Positions 12,201 to 24,200 of a stretch of 64,000 nucleotides of DNA are shown here, one piece after another. The stretch spans positions 569,253 through 633,252 of the forward strand of contig NW_005434646.1 of assembly GCF_000315625.1 (NCBI RefSeq), in the 5' to 3' direction. Position 1 is the first letter of the stretch. The number at the start of each line of letters is the position of its first letter. The notes under the pieces were generated by a model that was given only the letters and a program-made list of their open reading frames with translations, was not told the origin of the DNA and searched no databases. This DNA comes from Guillardia theta CCMP2712 (taxonomy: Eukaryota > Cryptophyceae > Pyrenomonadales > Geminigeraceae). Both the position numbers and the translations under genes were made by a program.

Positions 12201-15200
12201 CTCCACAAAGACCATTGATCTCATTTGACAACGAAGAAAACAGTCGTTGTTCGCATGATAGCGCTCGCTCGTCCGCAGACCCTCCGGTACAGTACCATCC
12301 TGCTTTACAAGGCCCGCTTGGAGCCGTGAGCCCTGTATCGTTGCAGTACATCCCAGCAGGACAGCTCGTGCACTGCGACACATTTGCAAGCCCCTCCTGC
12401 CCTCCGTACGTGCCCCGCGGACACCGTCCGGCCTCAAGGTTCTCCATGCCTTCCGGACAGTAATGCCCCAAGGGGCATGTAAAATTCAGGTGTTCAATTA
12501 CTCCCTGACATGATGAGTCAGAATTGATTTTGATCAAACTGGAATGAATTTGCGTACTGGTTGACCACTCTGAGTCCAAAGCATGACTACCCACAAGAAC
12601 AAAGATGTTTCGAGCTGACAATGCGACATCTGTTCTATTTTGCATGTAGCCCAGAGGTACTTCAATCGTGAAGATAAGGTAACCTGCATTGCTGTATTTT
12701 TGAACAAATACTATGTTTTCATTTTCTAAACATGTTCCATTCAAAACTTTTTGGAGTCGAGCTCCAGATATTATGATACCTCCGTGTTGGTCAATGTTCG
12801 TTGAATAAACAAACTCATCTGTATCATTTCCAAATGTTTTTACCCACAGAAACTGTCCACTGGAAGAGAATTTGATCAAGAAACCATCATAGCCACCATT
12901 GGAGACTTCTCCAAGAAATGACGCTGATCCATTTGACATACCAAACGAACCACCGACAAAAATATTTCCTATTCCATCACAAGCTACTGAAGAGACAGCC
13001 TCACTCACCGAGCCAAAGTCAGCTAATCTTTGAAACGATCCAGTTGAATCAAAAGACATCACAAAACAAAATCGATCCACACAAGAACCATCCATGCAGT
13101 TCAGGCTACTTAGACAGCCGGTAACAATGCATCCTCCAGCACCGTCGCTTGCTACTGCTCTGATGCTTTCATCCCCTCTCACGCTTACGTTCCTGCCCCA
13201 GTCTAAGCTTCCGTTCCCGCTGTACTTATACACCCATGAGCCTCCACCCGCCCCCCGCCAAGATACAAACACGTGATCCTGCCCCCCAGCAAGCCCCAGC
13301 CGGCTCCCAGCCATCATCTCTCCCAGGTCCCTTGACCACATGCTACCTCCTGTCGAGGCCGCGAGACTCCATACCCTGGACCCTGTCTCCCACCGCATGC
13401 CTACGTACACACTCCCCGCCTCGTCTACTCCGATCCCCTCCGCCATGGTGCTTCCTTCGCCTCCTGCTACTTCCCTTCTCCACACTTCGGTCCCGTCCAC
13501 CCTGTGCTTGGTTACGTAGACCTCGTATCCCCCCTGACCTCCCTGGCCCCCGCTATTGTTCCACACGCTCACGCTGACATACAGGCTGTCGTCCCGTCCA
13601 TGCGCTACCCCGCCTATCAGACTGGCCGCCCCTCCGACCAGCTCCTGCGTCCAGCTCGGCATCCCGACGTCAGGATCGGCGCACGCCTCGAGCCCCTCTA
13701 CTGCATACGCTCGCCCTCTCGCATAGTCCACGACTGCGCCTGGGCTACAGATGTACCCGGGCGGACATGGCTTGCAGCTCGTCTGCATCGCTTCCTGGTT
13801 GTACGTCCCGGGCTCGCATGGAGCGGGTAGAGAGTCTCCGCCTGCACAGTAGGTCCCTGGAGGACAAGGCGAGGGTGCCTCGGACCCTGCTATGCAGTAG
13901 TGCCCCGCTGGACACGGTATTACTCTCCGCCGCCCTGAGGGCGACTCCGCGTCGACGAGCGTCGACGAGTCATTCGCCCCTGCCTCGCAGAATATCCCCG
14001 CTATGCACTCCCCCGTGCTCTGTGTAATACCTACTGAGGCGCAGTACCGACCCGCCGGACACAGGCGGCACTCAGACTCTGCCTCGAGTCCGAGCGAGCT
14101 GCTGTATGTGCCGATGGGACACGGAGTAGGCGACGAGCAGTTCGACTCGCAGTAGTATCCTGCTGGACATACCGTCGGTTGGATGGTCCCTGGCTGTACG
14201 CATGCTTTCCCGCTCGGGCACCCCTGGCAAGCGGCCAGCCCTGGTGAAGGCCCGTACGTCCCGGGGCTGCAAGGATGTGCAACGCTGGTTCCAGAAGGGC
14301 AGTAGGACCCCGACGGACATAGGACAGTGCCGTCTGGTCCGGAGGCTGAGAGCATACCGGGACAGAAGTATCCAGGCTTACACACCTTGCAGGCGCTCTG
14401 GCCTACTTGATCTTGGTAGTAACCTGCATGACACGGCTCTGGGTCTATGCGAGTTCTCAGGACACGCATGTCCAACATAGCACTCATTTTTACGTGGATT
14501 AATCGTTCCAGATGGACAGTAGAATCCTGCTGGGCAAGTTTGTGGTATGCTAGTGTTCTCTGTAGGACAGAAGTATCCTGCCGAGCAGCTTTGGCAATCA
14601 TTTACAGTTTGGCTCAGCACAACCCCAGAAAATGTTCCTGGCGGACAACTGGTTGGTTGTACAGTTCCGACCGGACAGTAGAATCCCGGTGGGCAGGGAC
14701 CGAAGCCTGAAATTGTTCCGTTCGGCCGTGCTTCGAATCCTCCCGATAATGAGCAATAGTAACCAGCGCCGCTGTACCACAGTACATTCCTGCTGGGCAA
14801 TCTGTGGGCTCCCACGAGCCCGTAGGGCATATGGAGCCCAAGGGACACTCCCCGCCGCAAGTCCCATTGGGCATGACTCTTGCTATATCTTGGTTGCACT
14901 CTCCGCTCTGACATACCCGAGACCGTGGATCGCATGATAGCGCTCGCTCGTCCGCAGACCCTCCGGTACAGTACCATCCTGCTTTACAAGGCCCGCTTGG
15001 AGCCGTGAGCCCTGTATCGTTGCAGTACATCCCAGCAGGACAGCTCGTGCACTGCGACACATTTGCAAGCCCCTCCTGCCCTCCGTACGTGCCCCGCGGA
15101 CACCGTCCGGCCTCAAGGTTCTCCATGCCTTCCGGACAGTAGTGCCCCAAGGGACATACGAGGCTGCCAATGTCTCCTACTCCCCTGCAGTCTGCTGACG

Positions 15201-18200
15201 ACGAGAAAGCTGACACCTGGACTCCCTGTCCTTGGTTGCTCGTGTTGAGTACGACAGCTACCTCTAGCCCGCTGCTCCCCTCGGCTATGATCCCTCCCAA
15301 TCCGCCCATGCGCTCCCCTGCTACGACCCTCGTCCACCCCCGCTCGCCGTAAGCGTTCAGCTTCATAACGAAAGCGCTGTAGCTCCCTGCCTGTATGCTC
15401 CCTTGCTCTGCTGGCATGTCCGTGTACCCCAGGAGGTATATGCCCCCGTACGCGTCTGTGCTCACCGACTCCCCTTCCTCGTTCCACTCCGACCCCACCA
15501 CGGCCCTCCATCGCTCCTTGCCTTCTGCAGAAACCACGGCAAGAAAAGCGTCCCTCTGCTCAAGCGCTCCTGTCCACTCCGCTCCTACAAGCCTGACCCG
15601 CGATGCTGATATGAAGTCACTGCCTGTACCGCTGCTCCCTTCTCCGGTCCCGACCGATCCTGTATACCCTACCACTATTGTCCTCCCCAGCCTGTCTGTT
15701 GTCACTCCTCTGGCGACCTGCTCTCCTGCCCACTGCAGTACCTCCGTCCAATCAATGGACCCCGTCTTGTTGACATGGTAGACATAGACATCCCGCTCCT
15801 GTGCAGCTCCCGCAGACCCGTTGTACACTTCGCCTACTACGACTGCTCCTCCAGCACCGTCGCTTGCTACTGCTCTGATGCTTTCATCCCCTCTCACGCT
15901 TACGTTCCTGCCCCAGGCTAAGCTTCCGTTCCCGCTGTACTTATACAGCCATGAGCCTCCACCCGCCCCCCGCCAAGATACAAACACGTGATCCTGCCCC
16001 CCAGCAAGCCCCAGCCGGCTCCCAGCCATCATCTCTCCCAGGTCCCTTGACCACATGCTACCTCCTGTCGAGGCCGCGAGACTCGATACCCTGGACCCTG
16101 TCTCCCACCGCATGCCTACGTACACACTCCCCGCCTCGTCTACTCCGATCCCCTCCGCCATGGTGCTTCCTTCGCCTCCTGCTACTTCCCTTCTCCACAC
16201 TTCGGTCCCGTCCACCCTGTGCTTGGTTACGTAGACCTCGTATCCCCCCTGACCTCCCTGGCCCCCGCTATTGTTCCACACGCTCACGCTGACATACAGG
16301 CTGTCGTCCCGTCCATGCGCTACCCCGCCTATCAGACTGGCCGCCCCTCCGACCAGCTCCTGCGTCCAGCTCGGCATCCCGACGTCAGGATCGGCGCACG
16401 CCTCGAGCCCCTCTACTGCATACGCTCGCCCTCTCGCATAGTCCACGACTGCGCCTGGGCTACAGATGTACCCGGGCGGACATGGCTTGCAGCTCGTCTG
16501 CATCGCTTCCTGGTTGTACGTCCCGGGCTCGCATGGAGCGGGTAGAGAGTCTCCGCCTGCACAGTAGGTCCCTGGAGGACAAGGCGAGGGTGCCTCGGAC
16601 CCTGCTATGCAGTAGTGCCCCGCTGGACACGGTATTACTCTCCGCCGCCCTGAGGGCGACTCCGCGTCGACAAGCGTCGACGAGTCATTCGCCCCTGCCT
16701 CGCAGAATATCCCCGCTATGCACTCCCCCGTGCTCTGTGTAATACCTACTGAGGCGCAGTACCGACCCGCCGGACACAGGCGGCACTCAGACTCTGCCTC
16801 GAGTCCGAGCGAGCTGCTGTATGTGCCGATGGGACACGGAGTAGGCGACGAGCAGTTCGACTCGCAGTAGTATCCTGCTGGACATACCGTCGGTTGGATG
16901 GTCCCTGGCTGTACGCATGCTTTCCCGCTCGGGCACCCCTGGCAAGCGGCCAGCCCTGGTGAAGGCCCGTACGTCCCGGGGCTGCAAGGATGTGCAACGC
17001 TGGTTCCAGAAGGGCAGTAGGACCCCGACGGACATAGGACAGTGCCGTCTGGTCCGGAGGCTGAGAGCGTACCGGGACAGAAGTATCCAGGCTTACACAC
17101 CTTGCAGGCGCTCTGGCCTACTTGATCTTGGTAGTAACCTGCACTGCATGGTTTGGGATAAAACCGACCTGCGGGACATTCACTGCCAATCGGACACTCA
17201 TTTTTACGTGGATTAATCGTTCCAGATGGACAGTAGAATCCTGCTGGGCAAGTTTGTGGTATGCTAGTGTTCTCTGTAGGACAGAAGTATCCTGCCGAGC
17301 AGCTTTGGCAATCATTTACAGTTTGGCTCAGCACAACCCCAGAAAATGTTCCTGGCGGACAACTGGTTGGTTGTACAGTTCCGACCGGACAGTAGAATCC
17401 CGGTGGGCAGGGACCGAAGCCTGAAATTGTTCCGTTCGGCCGTGCTTCGAATCCTCCCGATAATGAGCAATAGTAACCAGCGTCACAGCCACCCGAGACA
17501 GCTGCAAGGCCATCCATGTTACAATACGATCCAGCCAAGCAAGGAAGTGGATATGATGAGCCCACTGGACAAAAGAACCCAACCTTACATTGACCTCCAC
17601 AAAGACCATTGATCTCATTTGACAACGAAGAAAACAGTCGTTGTCCGCATGATAGCGCTCGCTCGTCCGCAGACCCTCCGGTACAGTACCATCCTGCTTT
17701 ACAAGGCCCGCTTGGAGCCGTGAGCCCTGTATCGTTGCAGTACATCCCAGCAGGACAGCTCGTGCACTGCGACACATTTGCAAGCCCCTCCTGCCCTCCG
17801 TACGTGCCCCGCGGACACCGTCCGGCCTCAAGGTTCTCCATGCCTTCCGGACAGTAGTGCCCCAAGGGACATACGAGGCTGCCAATGTCTCCTACTCCCC
17901 TGCAGTCTGCTGACGACGAGAAAGCTGACACCTGGACTCCCTGTCCTTGGTTGCTCGTGTTGAGTACGACAGCTACCTCCAGCCCGCTGCTCCCCTCGGC
18001 TATGATCCCTCCCAATCCGCCCATGCGCTCCCCTGCTACGACCCTCGTCCACCCCCGCTCTCCGTAAGCGTTCAGCTTCATAACGAAAGCGCTGTAGCTC
18101 CCTGCCTGTATGCTCCCTTGCTCTGCTGGCATGTCCGTGTACCCCAGGAGGTATATGCCCCCGTACGCGTCTGTGCTCACCGACTCCCCTTCCTCGTTCC

Positions 18201-21200
18201 ACTCCGACCCCACCACGGCCCTCCATCGCTCCTTGCCTTCTGCAGAAAACCACGGCAAGAAAAGCGTCCCTCTGCTCAAGCGCTCCTGTCCACTCCGCTC
18301 CTACAAGCCTGACCCGCGATGCTGATATGAAGTCACTGCCTGTACCGCTGCTCCCTTCTCCGGTCCCGACCGATCCTGTATACCCTACCACTATTGTCCT
18401 CCCCAGCCTGTCTGTTGTCACTCCTCTGGCGACCTGCTCTCCTGCCCACTGCAGTACCTCCGTCCAATCAATGGACCCCGTCTTGTTGACATGGTAGACA
18501 TAGACATCCCGCTCCTGTGCAGCTCCCGCAGACCCGTTGTACACTTCGCCTACTACGACTGCTCCTCCAGCACCGTCGCTTGCTACTGCTCTGATGCTTT
18601 CATCCCCTCTCACGCTTACGCTCCTGCCCCAGGCTAAGCTTCCGTTCCCGCTGTACTTATACAGCCATGAGCCTCCACCCGCCCCCCGCCAAGATACAAA
18701 CACGTGATCCTGCCCCCCAGCAAGCCCCAGCCGGCTCCCAGCCATCATCTCTCCCAGGTCCCTTGACCACATGCTACCTCCTGTCGAGGCCGCAAGACTC
18801 GATACCCTGGACCCTGTCTCCCACCGCATGCCTACGTACACACTCCCCGCCTCGTCTACTCCGATCCCCTCCGCCATGGTGCTTCCTTCGCCTCCTGCTA
18901 CTTCCCTTCTCCACACTTCGGTCCCGTCCACCCTGTGCTTGGTTACGTAGACCTCGTATCTCCCCTGACCTCCCTGGCCCCCGCTATTGTTCCACACGCT
19001 CACGCTGACATACCGGCTGTCGTCCCGTCCATGCGCTACCCCGCCTATCAGACTGGCCGCCCCTCCGACCAGCTCCTGCGTCCAGCTCGGCATCCCGACG
19101 TCAGGATCGGCGCACGCCTCGAGCCCCTCTACTGCATACGCTCGCCCTCTCGCATAGTCCACGACTGCGCCTGGGCTACAGATGTACCCGGGCGGACATG
19201 GCTTGCAGCTCGTCTGCATCGCTTCCTGGTTGTACGTCCCGGGCTCGCATGGAGCGGGTAGAGAGTCTCCGCCTGCACAGTAGGTCCCTGGAGGACAAGG
19301 CGAGGGTGCCTCGGACCCTGCTATGCAGTAGTGCCCCGCTGGACACGGTATGACTCTCCGCCGCCCTGAGGGCGACTCCACGTCGACAAGCGTCGACGAG
19401 TCATTCGCCCCTGCCTCGCAGAATATCCCCGCTATGCACTCCCCCGTGCTCTGTGTAATACCTACTGAGGCGCAGTACCGACCCGCCGGACACAGGCGGC
19501 ACTCAGACTCTGCCTCGAGTCCGAGCGAGCTGCTGTATGTGCCGATGGGACACGGAGTAGGCGACGAGCAGTTCGACTCGCAGTAGTATCCTGCTGGACA
19601 TACCGTCGGTTGGATGGTCGCAATGTCGCTGCATACAAATCCAGCTGGACAATCCAAGCAATTTGTTTGGCCTGATTGGTCTGTGTACGTCCCCGCTCTG
19701 CATGGCTTTGGTTCTATTGTCTGTGTTTCACAATAAAATCCTGCTGGGCAAGGTATTAATCTATTTTCAGACGTCCATTGGGATGTGTTTGGAGGGCAGT
19801 AATACCGTTCAGGGCACTCTTTACAGGCGCTCTGGCCTACTTGATCTTGGTATTGTCCCAAACAACAAGCGGTAGGAATTGCATTTCGACCATCGCAGAA
19901 GTGACCCACAGGACAAATGAAAGCAAGGTCGAATCCCACCGACATGCCTAAAGGACAGTAATATCCGTAAGGACAGGTAAAATTAGTTCCAAACGTCAGA
20001 GCTTCTTCAGGACAAAAGTATCCTGCTGGGCAAGCTTCACAATCGCTGACATTTCTGTTTCCAACAGTCCCTGAGAACGTCCCCCGAGGACAGCTTATAG
20101 GCTGCAAGGTCCCGGCTGGACAGTAGTGCCCTTGCGGACATGGTCCCCGACCCCTGAGGCCCTCCCAGGGCCTTGGCGTACTGCCCCCAAGCCCGCCCAA
20201 AGCACCTTGGCAGTAGTACCCTGCATCGCAAGGTCCTGTCGGCAGGTGTCGCAGCCCCGCTGTACCACAGTACATTCCTGCTGGGCAATCTGTGGGCTCC
20301 CACGAGCCCGTAGGGCATATGGAGCCCAAGGGACACTCCCCGCCGCAAGTCCCATTGGGCATGACTCTTGCTATATCTTGGTTGCACTCTCCGCTCTGAC
20401 ATACCCGAGACCGTGGATCGCACGATAGCGCTCGCTCGTCCGCAGACCCTCCGGTACAGTACCATCCTGCTTTACAAGGCCCGCTTGGAGCCGTGAGCCC
20501 TGTATCGTTGCAGTACATCCCAGCAGGACAGCTCGTGCACTGCGACACATTTGCAAGCCCCTCCTGCCCTCCGTACGTGCCCCGCGGACACCGTCCGGCC
20601 TCAAGGTTCTCCATGCCTTCCGGACAGTAGTGCCCCAAGGGACATACGAGGCTGCCAATGTCTCCTACTCCCCTGCAGTCTGCTGACGACGAGAAAGCTG
20701 ACACCTGGACTCCCTGTCCTTGGTTGCTCGTGTTGAGTACGACAGCTACCTCCAGCCCGCTGCTCCCCTCGGCTATGATCCCTCCCAATCCGCCCATGCG
20801 CTCCCCTGCTACGACCCTCGTCCACCCCCGCTCGCCGTAAGCGTTCAGCTTCATAACGAAAGCGCTGTAGCTCCCTGCCTGTATGCTCCCTTGCTCTGCT
20901 GGCATGTCCGTGTACCCCAGGAGGTATATGCCCCCGTACGCGTCTGTGCTCACCGACTCCCCTTCCTCGTTCCACTCCGACCCCACCACGGCCCTCCATC
21001 GCTCCTTGCCTTCTGCAGAAACCACGGCAAGAAAAGCGTCCCTCTGCTCAAGCGCTCCTGTCCACTCCGCTCCTACAAGCCTGACCCGCGATGCTGATAT
21101 GAAGTCACTGCCTGTACCGCTGCTCCCTTCTCCGGTCCCGACCGATCCTGTATACCCTACCACTATTGTCCTCCCCAGCCTGTCTGTTGTCACTCCTCTG

Positions 21201-24200
21201 GCGACCTGCTCTCCTGCCCACTGCAGTACCTCCGTCCAATCAATGGACCCCGTCTTGTTGACATGGTAGACATAGACATCCCGCTCCTGTGCAGCTCCCG
21301 CAGACCCGTTGTACACTTCGCCTACTACGACTGCTCCTCCAGCACCGTCGCTTGCTACTGCTCTGATGCTTTCATCCCCTCTCACGCTTACGTTCCTGCC
21401 CCAGGCTAAGCTTCCGTTCCCGCTGTACTTATACAGCCATGAGCCTCCACCCGCCCCCCGCCAAGATACAAACACGTGATCCTGCCCCCCAGCAAGCCCC
21501 AGCCGGCTCCCAGCCATCATCTCTCCCAGGTCCCTTGACCACATGCTACCTCCTGTCGAGGCCGCGAGACTCGATACCCTGGACCCTGTCTCCCACCGCA
21601 TGCCTACGTACACACTCCCCGCCTCGTCTACTCCGATCCCCTCCGCCATGGTGCTTCCTTCGCCTCCTGCTACTTCCCTTCTCCACACTTCGGTCCCGTC
21701 CACCCTGTGCTTGGTTACGTAGACCTCGTATCCCCCCTGACCTCCCTGGCCCCCGCTATTGTTCCACACGCTCACGCTGACATACAGGCTGTCGTCCCGT
21801 CCATGCGCTACCCCGCCTATCAGACTGGCCGCCCCTCCGACCAGCTCCTGCGTCCAGCTCGGCATCCCGACGTCAGGATCGGCGCACGCCTCGAGCCCCT
21901 CTACTGCATACGCTCGCCCTCTCGCATAGTCCACGACTGCGCCTGGGCTACAGATGTACCCGGGCGGACATGGCTTGCAGCTCGTCTGCATCGCTTCCTG
22001 GTTGTACGTCCCGGGCTCGCACGGAGCGGGTAGATAGTCTCCGCCTGCACAGTAGGTCCCTGGAGGACAAGGCGAGGGTGCCTCGGACCCTGCTATGCAG
22101 TAGTGCCCCGCTGGACACGGTATGACTCTCCGCCGCCCTGAGGGCGACTCCGCGTCGACGAGCGTCGACGAGTCATTCGCCCCTGCCTCGCAGAATATCC
22201 CCGCTATGCACTCCCCCGTGCTCTGTGTAATACCTACTGAGGCGCAGTACCGACCCGCCGGACACAGGCGGCACTCAGACTCTGCCTCGAGTCCGAGCGA
22301 GCTGCTGTATGTGCCGATGGGACACGGAGTAGGCGACGAGCAGTTCGACTCGCAGTAGTATCCTGCTGGACATACCGTCGGCGTGATGGTCCCTGGCTGT
22401 ACGCATGCTTTCCCGCTCGGGCACCCCTGGCAAGCGGCCAGCCCTGGTGAAGGCCCGTACGTCCCGGGGCTGCAAGGATGTGCAACGCTGGTTCCAGAAG
22501 GGCAGTAGGACCCCGACGGACATAGGACAGTGCCGTCTGGTCCGGAGGCTGAGAGCGTACCGGGACAGAAGTATCCAGGCTTACACACCTTGCAGGCGCT
22601 CTGGCCTACTTGATCTTGGTAGTAACCTGCATGACACGGCTCTGGGTCTATGGAGTTCTCAGGACACGCATGTCCAACATAGCAAGCTTTAGATTGTGGG
22701 TTTGGAACTATCTCTCCAAAGCCGCAGAAATATCCCGCCTGGCAATAAACAAGGTCAACATATCGCATCGACGCATTCGGGCAGAAGTATCCTGCTGGGC
22801 AAGCTTCACAATCGCTGACATTTCTGTTTCCAACAGTCCCTGAGAACGTCCCCCGAGGACAGCTTATAGGCTGCAAGGTCCCGGCTGGACAGTAGTGCCC
22901 TTGCGGACATGGTCCCCGACCCCTGAGGCCCTCCCAGGGCCTTGGCGTACTGCCCCCAAGCCCGCCCAAAGCACCTTGGCAGTAGTACCCTGCATCGCAA
23001 GGTCCTGTCGGCAGGTGTCGCAGCCCCGCTGTACCACAGTACATTCCTGCTGGGCAATCTGTGGGCTCCCACGAGCCCGTAGGGCATATGGAGCCCAAGG
23101 GACACTCCCCGCCGCAAGTCCCATTGGGCATGACTCTTGCTATATCTTGGTTGCACTCTCCGCTCTGACATACCCGAGACCGTGGATCGCACGATAGCGC
23201 TCGCTCGTCCGCAGACCCTCCGGTACAGTACCATCCTGCTTTACAAGGCCCGCTTGGAGCCGTGAGCCCTGTATCGTTGCAGTACATCCCAGCAGGACAG
23301 CTCGTGCACTGCGACACATTTGCAAGCCCCTCCTGCCCTCCGTACGTGCCCCGCGGACACCGTCCGGCCTCAAGGTTCTCCATGCCTTCCGGACAGTAGT
23401 GCCCCAAGGGACATACGAGGCTGCCAATGTCTCCTACTCCCCTGCAGTCTGCTGACGACGAGAAAGCTGACACCTGGACTCCCTGTCCTTGGTTGCTCGT
23501 GTTGAGTACGACAGCTACCTCCAGCCCGCTGCTCCCCTCGGCTATGATCCCTCCCAATCCGCCCATGCGCTCCCCTGCTACGACCCTCGTCCACCCCCGC
23601 TCGCCGTAAGCGTTCAGCTTCATAACGAAAGCGCTGTAGCTCCCTGCCTGTATGCTCCCTTGCTCTGCTGGCATGTCCGTGTACCCCAGGAGGTATATGC
23701 CCCCGTACGCGTCTGTGCTCACCGACTCCCCTTCCTCGTTCCACTCCGACCCCACCACGGCCCTCCATCGCTCCTTGCCTTCTGCAGAAACCACGGCAAG
23801 AAAAGCGTCCCTCTGCTCAAGCGCTCCTGTCCACTCCGCTCCTACAAGCCTGACCCGCGATGCTGATATGAAGTCACTGCCTGTACCGCTGCTCCCTTCT
23901 CCGGTCCCGACCGATCCTGTATACCCTACCACTATTGTCCTCCCCAGCCTGTCTGTTGTCACTCCTCTGGCGACCTGCTCTCCTGCCCACTGCAGTACCT
24001 CCGTCCAATCAATGGAAAGATCTGGGAGTATGCGACCCGAAGACANNNNNNNNNNNNNNNNNNNNNNNNNNNNNNNNNNNNNNNNNNNNNNNNNNNNNNN
24101 NNNNNNNNNNNNNNNNNNNNNNNNNNNNNNNNNNNNNNNNNNNNNCTTCGCCTACTTACGACTGGCTCCTCCAGCACCGTCGCTTGCTACTGCTCTGATG

